39,113 nucleotides of DNA from CAYJAQ01 sp964368275 (GTDB lineage: Bacteria; Bacillota_I; Bacilli_A; ML615J-28; CAG-313): the NCBI GenBank assembly GCA_964368275.1, contig CAYJAQ010000006.1, positions 1-39,113 on the forward strand, in the 5' to 3' direction. Shown here in pieces: positions 8,471 through 15,599 of the stretch. The position numbers and the translations under genes are program-made. Under the pieces are notes generated by a model. The model was given only the letters and a program-made list of their open reading frames with translations. It searched no databases and had not been told where the DNA came from. The stretch's first letter is position 1, and every line of letters begins with the position of its first letter.

Positions 8471-8656
8471 ATGCGAAATTGGTATAATAATACAATGACA
8501 AAGTCTAAATCAATCTTTAAGGGATTGCGTACAATACTATCAACTATATTTTGGTGGCAGTTGTTTCTAACACTTTTCTTTTTCTGTTCCGCCAATTTTG
8601 TTATTTTACTAGTTATTGGCGTTATCTTCTTCCTTAACTGCTTGCTTTTTATCTAG
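8471..8656 (+). CDS. Possible small membrane protein (61 aa), unrecognised
   Basis: I do not recognise this peptide. The ATG is preceded by AGGTGA with a 4-nt spacer. The product starts with a short basic, polar segment (MRNWYNNTMTKSKSIFKG) followed by about 35 strongly hydrophobic residues (WWQLFLTLFFF, then FVILLVIGVIFFLNCLLF), which could be one long or two short membrane helices. A TATAAT (8455-8460) lies just upstream but is so close that the transcript would start within or after the ribosome-binding site. The 3' end overlaps the convergent ysxE-like gene by 48 nt. AT-rich sequence read in a T-rich frame gives such peptides by chance, so this is a weak call. Confidence 0.3.
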   Translation: MRNWYNNTMTKSKSIFKGLRTILSTIFWWQLFLTLFFFCSANFVILLVIGVIFFLNCLLFI

Positions 8657-9559
8657 AAAAGCTTCTTTAAAACGAGTAATACTATTTGCTGCATCAACAA
8701 AACTCTGGGCGCTTATTGAATCATTAGGGCCCACTTTAATGCGTTTTATGTAAATAAAAAGTACTAAAAAACAGAAATAATCATAATAGAAGTCATCGCC
8801 ACCATTATATCCACCAAAGTAAAGTGCTTGAAAATCTATATTTAAGTGCTCATTTTCGACATATAATTTTGCTAAATCGAGACTACTTATACCAAGTTTA
8901 CCATTCTCGATACTAACTAAATACTTACTACCACGACTTGTTATCAAATGATCTAGTTTTGGATTGTTATGTAAATAAGTGAAATTGATAGTTTCCCGAT
9001 CCTTAATATTAAGGATTATTTTTTTCTGAATTCCAATTAAAAAATTTTTAGCATCTAAAACATAATGATAATTACCAAGAATAGGCATACTAAAAGGGCC
9101 TAATGGTTTCATTTCTAAACTTCTAATGTATTCTTCGATTATCCGAAATTTATAATCTAATTGCTTTGTTAATTCCTCAAATTTAGGACGAGCTGTTGCA
9201 GGCGAAAGCTGTCTTTTGTATTCCGTATTATGATGCAAGATATTTAACGACTCGTACATATTCTTAACTTGAATTTCGTCTACACTTCTAAAATTTTCTA
9301 CATAATCACTAACATAGAAAAAATCGTTTTCGGAATTAGTTACAAACTCGCGTTGCTTATTAATAATCGGATATAATACATTACTTACTCCTTGATTAGC
9401 TAAAAACTGATATTTTTCCATCGCATTAGGTAAAGTTCTTTTGATAAAGTAGCATGAAGAAGATTCACAATGTACTAAAAAGGATTTGCGGGTTAATCGC
9501 TGCCAATCCTTAATTTCTAAGTTATAATTATTATTTATTTCATTTAATAAAGTATCCAT
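8609..9559 (-). CDS. CotS/YsxE-like spore coat protein, degenerate kinase fold
   Basis: The 316 aa product resembles the CotS/YutH/YsxE group, aminoglycoside-phosphotransferase folds used as spore coat proteins. Visible features are YNLEIKDWQRL, a beta-strand lysine (YFIKRT, about 37-42), a YESLNILHH helix, LHNNPKLDHLI at the place of the HGDxxxxN catalytic loop (about 196-206), and SIENGKLGISSLDLAKLY at the place of the metal-binding IDF/IDWE segment. The catalytic Asp is replaced (H-N-N) and the metal-binding Asp looks lost, so it may be a pseudokinase. The ATG at 9559 is 1 nt past the spoVID-like stop; longer starts run into that gene. In Bacillus ysxE lies directly downstream of spoVID, and that context supports the call. 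Confidence 0.65.
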   Translation of the reverse strand: MDTLLNEINNNYNLEIKDWQRLTRKSFLVHCESSSCYFIKRTLPNAMEKYQFLANQGVSNVLYPIINKQREFVTNSENDFFYVSDYVENFRSVDEIQVKNMYESLNILHHNTEYKRQLSPATARPKFEELTKQLDYKFRIIEEYIRSLEMKPLGPFSMPILGNYHYVLDAKNFLIGIQKKIILNIKDRETINFTYLHNNPKLDHLITSRGSKYLVSIENGKLGISSLDLAKLYVENEHLNIDFQALYFGGYNGGDDFYYDYFCFLVLFIYIKRIKVGPNDSISAQSFVDAANSITRFKEAFLDKKQAVKEEDNANN

Positions 9560-9560
9560 G

Positions 9561-10121
9561 TTATTTTTCCAAGAATATCCGTCGGTGAGTAGTGAAAGCA
9601 TACTTTTGATTATTTCGCATAACTTCATCTACTGAAGCATCATACTTATCACAGATTTTATTAATTTCTTTTTCTTCATCATAATAACATACCTTTAGTG
9701 TGCGTCTTTTTTCTTCTAGTTTTGCAATTGGAAGAACCTCATTTTCATCTTTTACATACTTAACCTTTAATTTACTAGAAAGTAACTCGTCTATTATATT
9801 TGACACCTCTTCTTTATACTCCTCACGTGTTTTTTCATCAAGACTTGGTTCATATAATACTTCTGGATTATCTAATTCTGCCCTATTCAGCTCATTTGAT
9901 GTTGAATCTTCTTCGTCTCCATCTATTTTCGTAATCTCTCGCATGACATCTGTTGATTTATATTCATCTAATTCAACTTCTTTAAATGGCATTTCATATA
10001 AGCTTGTGATTTCATCTATATCTTCTTTTTGAATTTCCTGTTGAACCCTACTATGCGTTTTTTGCTCCTCTTCATAATCAATAGCCAGAACAAAATTTGT
10101 TTCGATGCCGCGATCGGCAAC
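9561..10121 (-). pseudogene. SpoVID-like protein, C-terminal part with LysM-like domain (beyond an in-frame TAG)
   Basis: This is the continuation, in the same frame, of the SpoVID-like gene that starts at 10385. It encodes 186 residues after an amber codon: first the rest of the conserved N-terminal domain (VADRGIETNFVLAIDYEEE), then a long acidic low-complexity linker, and finally a LysM-like module, LKVCYYDEEKEINKICDKY followed by DASVDEVMRNN. An internal ATG at 9992 exists but has no visible Shine-Dalgarno and lies inside the linker. Independent translation is therefore unlikely. SpoVID in Bacillus is a coat-encasement factor whose LysM binds the spore surface. The identification rests on architecture and the ysxE-like neighbour. 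Confidence 0.62.
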
Positions 10122-10385
10122 CTAAAAGTATTCAAAATCCTCTATTGCTACTTCTATTAATGAAGCAACATCATCATTGAATACCACCGTAAATGGCACT
10201 AAATTATTAAATGTACTATTGCTCTCTTTTTCTAAATCATAGCCATCATACATTCCTGTAATCTCCACAGTTCCTTCGACTGTATTATTGATTAAATCAT
10301 AATCAACTAAATCTATACCAACATTATTCACTCTCATCATGTTCTTTAAATCGACAAATGCATTGCAATTTACAGTAAATCTCAC
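10122..10385 (-). pseudogene. SpoVID-like spore coat assembly protein, N-terminal part ending at TAG
   Basis: The first 87 residues match the start of SpoVID-family proteins: VRFTVNCNAFVDLKN, a VGIDLVDYDL strand, VEGTVEITGMYDGYD, and PFTVVFNDDVASLIEVAIEDFEYF, corresponding to the family's LDPDI.., ..G.L.LTGEY and ..V.IE.FDY segments. A TAG (10124-10122) then interrupts the conserved block, while the frame stays open to 9561. The GTG at 10385 follows AGGTGA by 4 nt and gives a better start than a TTG at 10406. A sigma-E-like promoter precedes it. The full frame would be 274 codons. TAG ends rpsO and engB in this window, so it is a normal stop; this is a nonsense mutation, a read-through site or a sequence error. 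Confidence 0.62.
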
Positions 10386-10409
10386 ATTATCACCTATACC
10401 TTTCAAATC

Positions 10410-10438
10410 ATTATATGAAAAATATTAGTATTATATGA
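10410..10438 (-). promoter_or_regulatory. Candidate sigma-E (mother-cell) promoter of the spoVID-like gene
   Basis: On the minus strand TCATATA (10438-10432; sigma-E -35 consensus KMATATT), 14 nt, CATATAAT (10417-10410; consensus CATACAMT). Each box has one mismatch and the spacing is that of sigma-E promoters. spoVID is sigma-E controlled in Bacillus. The two boxes also form part of a direct repeat (TTTTTCATATAAT twice). Confidence 0.5.
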
Positions 10439-10440
10439 AA

Positions 10441-10463
10441 AAAGTCAGAACTAATCTGACTTT
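10441..10463 (-). terminator. Terminator after the COG2509 gene
   Basis: AAAGTCAGA (10441-10449), 5-nt loop, TCTGACTTT (10455-10463). On the minus strand it is followed by TTTCAT. It includes the stop codon of the flavoprotein gene and separates engB-COG2509 from the spoVID-like unit. Confidence 0.8.
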
Positions 10464-11892
10464 ATTTGATCTGAGCTATTATGCTCCGTGCTATTTTCAC
10501 ACCATTAGCACCCGCTTGAGCAAGGCCCCTTGTTACTCCAGCACCATCTCCCCCTACATACAGGTTATTTATTGATGTTTCAAATTCATTACTAATAATC
10601 GGGCGATCACTATAAAACTTAGCTTCTACCCCATAGAATAAAGTATGATCACTAGCAATACCTGGTGTAACATAATTAAGAGCCTCCACCATTTCAACTA
10701 AAGACTTCATAACATTATATGGAAGAACTAGCCCTAGATCACCAGCACAAGCTTCCTTTAAAGTTGGTTTTACAAAACCCTCAGCAATGCGTTTTGGTGT
10801 CGAACGACGGCCTTTCTTAATATCACCATATTTTTGAACAAGCACACCACCATTACTAAGTTTATTTGCAAGTTTAGCAATGTCTTCAGCAAATCCATTT
10901 GGATCATTGAAAGGTTGATCAAAATCTAAAGACACTAACAAGGCAAAGTTAGTATTTTCACTGCCTAATCTAATATCACTATATGAATGGCCATTACATA
11001 CTGCTATTCCATTATGATTTTCTACAACAACGTGACCACTAGGGTTGGAACAAAAAGTTCTTACGGTAGTACCAACACTCGTGGTGAAGATGAACTTCCC
11101 TTCATATAAATAGTGATTAATCTCATCCATAATGATATCGTTAGTCTCAACTCTAACACCAATATCAACTTTGTTATTCATGAATTGGACACCATGTTTA
11201 GACAATGTCTTAACTAACCAGTTGGAACCAGGTCGACCAACGCCTAATACTACATAATCACTTCTTATTTCCTCACCATTTTCAAGTACAATACCACAAG
11301 CTTTATTATCATCTACAATAATATCGCTAACCGTTGTTTTAAACAAATAATCAATATGTGGTTTCATTTCTTCATAAATGTTCTTTAAAACTTCAAAGTT
11401 TACATCAGTTCCTAAATGCCGAACTTGTCCTTTTAATAGTTTTAAGCCAACAGCAATACCACGACGCTCAATGTCTAATACTTCTTTAGTGTTAGGATTA
11501 GTTAAAGTGTTAGGAGCACCATGTTTTAAGTTAATACTATCAACATATTTGATTAAATCAAGTACTTCTTCCTCACTTAGGTATTCATTCATCCAACCAC
11601 CAAATTCACTGGTAATGTTAAACTTACCATCGGAATATGCACCACAGCCACCAAATCCACTAGTTAGTGCACAACTAGGTACACAAGATGAATATCCCTT
11701 TTTGCTGCGTGGACATCTTGATATCTTTTTTTCTAAAATAGGACATTTACGATTGTATATATCGTTGCCACAATCAACTAATAATACTTTTAAATCCGGT
11801 TTCTTTATCATTAATTCATAAGCGCTATAAATTCCCATTGGTCCAGCACCAACTAAAATAACATCATATCTTTTTACATTTTCCATCATCAT
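10462..11892 (-). CDS. COG2509 FAD-dependent dehydrogenase/oxidoreductase
   Basis: A cytoplasmic flavoprotein of the uncharacterised COG2509 family; the substrate is unknown. The 476 aa sequence has an N-terminal FAD-binding Rossmann motif (DVILVGAGPMGIYSA, about residues 9-24), a following Cys-rich stretch with six cysteines (RKCPILEKKISRCP, then SSCVPSC and GFGGCGAYSDGKFN), and the C-terminal FAD motif NNLYVGGDGAGVTRGLAQAG. These are the family hallmarks. Three ATGs stand in a row at the start. The upstream AGGT overlaps the engB stop codon, so the second or third ATG may be used. It is probably co-transcribed with engB from 12525 and ends at a clear terminator. Confidence 0.88.
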   Translation of the reverse strand: MMMENVKRYDVILVGAGPMGIYSAYELMIKKPDLKVLLVDCGNDIYNRKCPILEKKISRCPRSKKGYSSCVPSCALTSGFGGCGAYSDGKFNITSEFGGWMNEYLSEEEVLDLIKYVDSINLKHGAPNTLTNPNTKEVLDIERRGIAVGLKLLKGQVRHLGTDVNFEVLKNIYEEMKPHIDYLFKTTVSDIIVDDNKACGIVLENGEEIRSDYVVLGVGRPGSNWLVKTLSKHGVQFMNNKVDIGVRVETNDIIMDEINHYLYEGKFIFTTSVGTTVRTFCSNPSGHVVVENHNGIAVCNGHSYSDIRLGSENTNFALLVSLDFDQPFNDPNGFAEDIAKLANKLSNGGVLVQKYGDIKKGRRSTPKRIAEGFVKPTLKEACAGDLGLVLPYNVMKSLVEMVEALNYVTPGIASDHTLFYGVEAKFYSDRPIISNEFETSINNLYVGGDGAGVTRGLAQAGANGVKIARSIIAQIK

Positions 11893-11894
11893 AC

Positions 11895-12476
11895 CTATTG
11901 ATATAAAGCAAACACTTCATCAACTTTATCTAAACCATACTTTGTTTCTGAAGATACTGCAATTAATCTATCACTTTCATTAAATTTTAATGTTTGTTTT
12001 ATCACTTTTAAATGTCTTTCTATTAATGTTTTGCCGATTTTATCTGCTTTTGTCGCAATAACGACAACAGATGTATTAAAATGTTTTAAATAGTCATACA
12101 TCAAAACATCGTCCTTTGATGGTTCATGGCGAATGTCAACAATTAGAAAAACTTTTTGAAGTTCTTTGCGATATTTCAAATAGCCTTCTATCATATTGCC
12201 AAATGCAATACGATCTTCTTTTGTACAACTTGCGTAACCATAACCAGGTACGTCTACAAAAGTAAACTCATCGTTAATATTATAAAAATTTAGGGTTTGT
12301 GTCTTACCTGGTTTACCTGAAGTATAGGCAAGATTTTTACGATTAGTAATGGCATTAATGAAACTACTTTTTCCGACATTTGATCTACCCATGAAAACAA
12401 ATTCTGGTCGGCCTAACTGTGGATATCCAGTAGGACCAACAGCACTAATCAAATATTCTGCTTTTTTAATAATCAT
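11895..12476 (-). CDS. engB: Ribosome biogenesis GTP-binding protein EngB/YsxC
   Basis: EngB is a TRAFAC-class GTPase that assists late assembly of the 50S ribosomal subunit. In 193 aa it shows G1 GRSNVGKS, the switch region LAYTSGKPGKTQTLNF, G3 DVPGYGYA and G4 ATKAD followed by K, all intact, and the typical start IIKKAEYLISAVGPTGYPQLGRPEFVFMGRSNVGKS-like layout at normal spacing. The ATG follows GGAGGTG. The stop is TAG, evidence that TAG terminates in this organism. The COG2509 gene begins 2 nt downstream. Confidence 0.97.
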   Translation of the reverse strand: MIIKKAEYLISAVGPTGYPQLGRPEFVFMGRSNVGKSSFINAITNRKNLAYTSGKPGKTQTLNFYNINDEFTFVDVPGYGYASCTKEDRIAFGNMIEGYLKYRKELQKVFLIVDIRHEPSKDDVLMYDYLKHFNTSVVVIATKADKIGKTLIERHLKVIKQTLKFNESDRLIAVSSETKYGLDKVDEVFALYQ

Positions 12477-12496
12477 GCTACACCTCCATATTGTTT

Positions 12497-12525
12497 ATTA
12501 TACCTTTTTTTACAGTAATAAGCAA
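12497..12525 (-). promoter_or_regulatory. Sigma-A promoter of engB
   Basis: TTGCTT (12525-12520), 17 nt, TATAAT (12502-12497) on the minus strand, directly after the rnpB terminator. Confidence 0.8.
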
Positions 12526-12527
12526 AT

Positions 12528-12553
12528 AAAACGGTATCAGAAAATACCGTTTT
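12528..12553 (-). terminator. Terminator of rnpB
   Basis: AAAACGGTAT (12528-12537), loop CAGAAA, ATACCGTTTT (12544-12553). On the minus strand it follows the 3' end of RNase P RNA by about 4 nt and has a TTTTATTT tail. Confidence 0.85.
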
Positions 12554-12557
12554 TTAA

Positions 12558-12903
12558 CCATTATAAAGTAAGCCATATTCTGTACCTTTTCAGGTGGTAA
12601 TCATTTATCTCATGTTAATAACATGCAATGTAAAAAGTTCATTTCCTTATATTACATCGTGCCCCTACCAAATTTGGGTTGCTAGCTTGAGGGGTTTACC
12701 CGTTCCATTTTTAAGTTTCCTTAAAACTCGTTTCTGTGGCACTTTACGAACTAGTCCATATCAAAGACTTAGGACATTATTCGCCGTCAACTTTCGTTGC
12801 CTTAACTTATTTTTTCGTTAAGCACAAACACTACAGACATCGCAGTCTGTGCTAGTATGGACTTTCCTAACAAATCACTTTGCTCGATTACCTATTATAA
12901 TGG
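12558..12903 (-). ncRNA. rnpB: RNase P RNA, Bacillus-type (type B)
   Basis: This is the catalytic RNA of RNase P, which removes tRNA 5' leaders. It fills the roughly 300-nt gap between pnp and engB. On the minus strand the conserved blocks appear in order: AGGAAAGTCCATACTAGCAC, CTGTAGTGTTTGTGC, AAGTTAAGGCAACGAAAGTT then GACGGC, CTAAGTC and GATATGG, GTAAAGTGCCACAGAAACGA, GGTAAACCCCTC, CAACCCAAATTTGGTAGGGG and the 3' ATGGCTTAC. P1 forms from CCATTATAA (12903-12895) and TTATAATGG (12566-12558), which sets the ends. The block before GGTAAACCCC reads GGAACG-GG, one base shorter than GGAACGCGG in B. subtilis. It may be expressed by read-through from pnp; I see no convincing separate promoter. Confidence 0.95.
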
Positions 12904-12910
12904 TATAATG

Positions 12911-15040
12911 CTAATTATTACCTTTTAACGCATCTTTGCGTGATAGAATAACTTTGCCTTTATCATCGAAGCCGATTACTTTTACAACGATTTCATCACC
13001 TTCATGGACAACATCCTCAACTTTTTCTACTCTCGTAGTATCAAGATTAGAGATGTGTACTAAGCCTTCATAACCTGGCCATAGTTCTACGAACGCGCCA
13101 AACTTCATGTTCTTTACAACTTTTGCTTGGTATATTTCACCTACTTTTGCTTCTTTTGTTAATTTTTCAATAACGCTGATAGCCTTATCGATCCATTCCA
13201 TGTCAGAATGCATGATGAAGATACGGCCATCTTGTTCGATGTCAATTTTAACTTCATTACATTCTTTAATAATATCCTGAATAATCTTTCCACCAGAGCC
13301 AATAACATCTCTAATTTTATCAGGATTAATTCTAAGCATCTTAACTTTAGGAGCATAAGGACTCATTGTTGTACGTGGAGCATCAATAGTACTCAACATA
13401 TGATTAAGAATCTGCATTCTGCCAATCTTTGCTTGTGCTAATGCCTCCTTTAATATTTGTTTAGTAATACCATGAATCTTAATATCCATTTGTAATGCTG
13501 TAATACCATCTTTTGTACCAGCAACTTTAAAGTCCATATCACCATAGTGATCTTCTAGACCTTGGATGTCAGTTAAAATAGTATACTTATCACCATCACT
13601 AATCAAGCCCATCGCGATACCTGCAACAGGTGCTTTAATAGGTACACCAGCAGCCATAAGAGCTAAAGTACCTGCACAAATTGAAGCTTGTGATGATGAA
13701 CCATTTGATTCAAGGATTTCACTAACTACTCTAATTGTGTATGGAAATTCATCTTCTGATGGAATAACTTGCAATAGAGCTCTTTCACCCAAAGCCCCAT
13801 GGCCAATTTCACGACGTCCTGGTGAACCATAACGACCAGTTGAACCAACAGAAAATTGAGGGAAGTTATAATGAAGCATAAAACGCTTGCTATCTTCAAC
13901 TCCCAAACCATCAATAATTTGGAATTCGCTAATTGAACCAAGTGTTACAACCGATAAAGCTTGTGTTTGTCCTCTTGTGAATAATGAAGAACCATGTGTT
14001 CTTTCAAAAATATCAACACGGGAAGATAATGGTCTAATTTCATCTACAGCACGACCATCAGGACGAATCTTATCATTTGTTATTAAACGACGTACTTCTT
14101 CAGCAGTTATCTCTTCGAGTAACATATTAACATATTTAATGCGTTCTTCTAAATTTTCTTCATTTGCCCATTCTTCTTCAAAATGTGCTACCGCATCAGC
14201 AATGATTGCGTCACATGCATCTTGACGAGCAATTTTCTCATGAATTGAAATCGCAGCTACTAATTGTGTTTTACAATAACTATTTACTGCTGTCTTAATT
14301 TCTTCAGGAATAGCAAACAATTCAACTTCCATTTTAGGTTTCCCAACTGCTTTAATAATTTCTTCTTGGAAAGCAACTAAGCGTTTGATTTCATCATGGC
14401 CAAACATTAATGCCCCTAACATATCATCTTCACTTACTTGTTTAGCACCAGCTTCTACCATATTGATAGCTTCTTTAGTACCTGCAACAGTAAGATTAAT
14501 ATCAGATTGTTCTAATTGTTCAGTAGTGGGATTTAATACATATTCTCCATCAATACGGCCAACTACTACACCAGCAATTGGTCCTTCAAAAGGAATATCA
14601 GAAATAGAAAGTGAAATACTAGAACCCAACATGGCAGCTAAAGGAGCAGAATAGTCAGGATTAGCACACATTACCATATTTATAACTTGTACTTCATTAC
14701 GGAAACCTTCCGCAAATAAAGGACGAATTGGACGGTCGATCAAACGTGAAACTAAAGTTTCATGCTCACTTGGGCGCCCCTCTCTTTTTAGAAATCCACC
14801 AGGAATCTTTCCACCAGCATATAAGCGTTCTTGATATAGAACAGTAAGTGGAAAAAAGTCAGTGTTTAATGTAGTTTTACTACCAACGGAAGCTGAAAGA
14901 ACTGCTGTATCATTATATCTTACTAGACAAGCACCACTAGCTTGTTTTGCAAGTTCCCCTATTTCTACAACAATTTTTCGATCTTTGTCTTTACATTTTT
15001 GGATATACTCAAAAACTTGTTTTTCATTGGTTTTATCCAT
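12911..15040 (-). CDS. pnp: Polyribonucleotide nucleotidyltransferase (PNPase)
   Basis: PNPase is a phosphorolytic 3'-5' exoribonuclease of the RNA degradation machinery. The 709 aa protein has two RNase PH cores (first with PGGFLKREGRPSEHETLVSRL, second with RPDGRAVDEIRPLSSRVD and FPQFSVGSTGRYGSPGRREI followed by GHGAL), a KH domain (RDVIGSGGKIIQDII) and a C-terminal S1 domain (AKVVKNMKFGAFVELWPGYE). Length and order are normal. The ATG follows GAGG. It lies downstream of rpsO with a hairpin between them, the arrangement widely found in bacteria, and rnpB follows 8 nt after its stop. Confidence 0.98.
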   Translation of the reverse strand: MDKTNEKQVFEYIQKCKDKDRKIVVEIGELAKQASGACLVRYNDTAVLSASVGSKTTLNTDFFPLTVLYQERLYAGGKIPGGFLKREGRPSEHETLVSRLIDRPIRPLFAEGFRNEVQVINMVMCANPDYSAPLAAMLGSSISLSISDIPFEGPIAGVVVGRIDGEYVLNPTTEQLEQSDINLTVAGTKEAINMVEAGAKQVSEDDMLGALMFGHDEIKRLVAFQEEIIKAVGKPKMEVELFAIPEEIKTAVNSYCKTQLVAAISIHEKIARQDACDAIIADAVAHFEEEWANEENLEERIKYVNMLLEEITAEEVRRLITNDKIRPDGRAVDEIRPLSSRVDIFERTHGSSLFTRGQTQALSVVTLGSISEFQIIDGLGVEDSKRFMLHYNFPQFSVGSTGRYGSPGRREIGHGALGERALLQVIPSEDEFPYTIRVVSEILESNGSSSQASICAGTLALMAAGVPIKAPVAGIAMGLISDGDKYTILTDIQGLEDHYGDMDFKVAGTKDGITALQMDIKIHGITKQILKEALAQAKIGRMQILNHMLSTIDAPRTTMSPYAPKVKMLRINPDKIRDVIGSGGKIIQDIIKECNEVKIDIEQDGRIFIMHSDMEWIDKAISVIEKLTKEAKVGEIYQAKVVKNMKFGAFVELWPGYEGLVHISNLDTTRVEKVEDVVHEGDEIVVKVIGFDDKGKVILSRKDALKGNN

Positions 15041-15108
15041 ATATTTTTACCTCTTTTCTTAATTATCTATTTTGAGATCATCTAATGATACTAATTTGCA
15101 AATAAAGA

Positions 15109-15124
15109 GGGCACAAGAGTGCCC
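15109..15124 (-). terminator. Hairpin between rpsO and pnp (partial terminator or processing site)
   Basis: GGGCAC (15109-15114), loop AAGA, GTGCCC (15119-15124), a GC-rich stem. On the minus strand it is followed by TCTTTATTTG, a weak U-tract. It lies 7 nt past the rpsO stop and 70 nt before the pnp start. It may attenuate read-through or stabilise the rpsO 3' end. Confidence 0.6.
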
Positions 15125-15130
15125 AGATGC

Positions 15131-15403
15131 CTATTTTCTCAAACCTAACTTGGCAATTAATTCGCGGTATCTTTGAACATCTTTAGTCTTAAGATAGCTT
15201 AATAGATTACGGCGATGACCAACCTTTTTAAGAAGACCACGACGAGTGTGGAAATCATGTGGATTAGCTTTTAAGTGCTCATTGATTTGATTGATCTCTG
15301 CTGATAAAATAGCAATTTGAACTTCTGGAGAACCAGTGTCACCTTCTGCTAATGCATATTCAGCAATGATTTTGGCTTTTTGTTCCTTGTTAATACAAGA
15401 CAT
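15131..15403 (-). CDS. rpsO: Small ribosomal subunit protein uS15
   Basis: Primary 16S rRNA-binding protein of the 30S platform. The 90 aa sequence is typical throughout: GDTGSPEVQIAILSAEINQI, HLKANPHDFHTRRGLLKKVG, HRRNLLSYLKTKD, and the end YRELIAKLGLRK. It starts after a strong AGGAGG and ends in TAG at the expected C-terminus, showing that TAG is a real stop here. A leader of about 90 nt precedes it, in which S15 autoregulation would act in other bacteria; I did not identify a specific fold. Confidence 0.98.
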   Translation of the reverse strand: MSCINKEQKAKIIAEYALAEGDTGSPEVQIAILSAEINQINEHLKANPHDFHTRRGLLKKVGHRRNLLSYLKTKDVQRYRELIAKLGLRK

Positions 15404-15496
15404 AGTTTTTCCTCCTATTTTTTATTCCTAAAACAAAGCATAACGTACATCAAATGATGGGAAAAAATTCGTTAAACATCGTTATAGGTCTTTTAT

Positions 15497-15525
15497 ATTA
15501 TACATCAAAGGCTAAAAAAAAGCAA
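15497..15525 (-). promoter_or_regulatory. Sigma-A promoter of rpsO-pnp
   Basis: TTGCTT (15525-15520), 17 nt, TATAAT (15502-15497) on the minus strand. The start point would lie near 15490, leaving a 5' leader of about 90 nt. Confidence 0.8.
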
Positions 15526-15599
15526 GTAATTAAAAGAAAAATATTGCAACTAATATATTTGTCATATATTATGCCACATTTTAACTTTATTATACTCGC

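Noticed and set aside
8597..8635. CGCCAAT/ATTGGCG inverted repeat as a terminator for the ysxE-like gene
   Set aside because: Stem of only 7 bp with an 18-nt loop and no T-tract on the minus strand, and it lies across coding sequence.
9700..10032. Plus-strand Ser-rich 110-codon frame
   Set aside because: Antisense to the acidic linker of the SpoVID-like gene; poly-Ser arises from reading GAA/GAT-rich codons in reverse.
10122..10124. TAG recoded genome-wide as an amino acid
   Set aside because: rpsO and engB end in TAG exactly at the expected C-termini, and comGC and comGG-like genes also end in TAG, so TAG works as a stop here.
12594..12821. Plus-strand open frame of 75 codons
   Set aside because: It lies wholly antisense to the RNase P RNA, has no ribosome-binding site and matches no protein pattern.
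13208..15062. Several plus-strand open frames of 66-112 codons across pnp
   Set aside because: They are antisense shadows of the PNPase coding sequence, with biased composition and no ribosome-binding sites.
15404..15599. Riboswitch (FMN type) near ribF
   Set aside because: The sequence is the rpsO leader with its promoter. No FMN-element (RFN) conserved segments are present, and ribF is transcribed from upstream truB.
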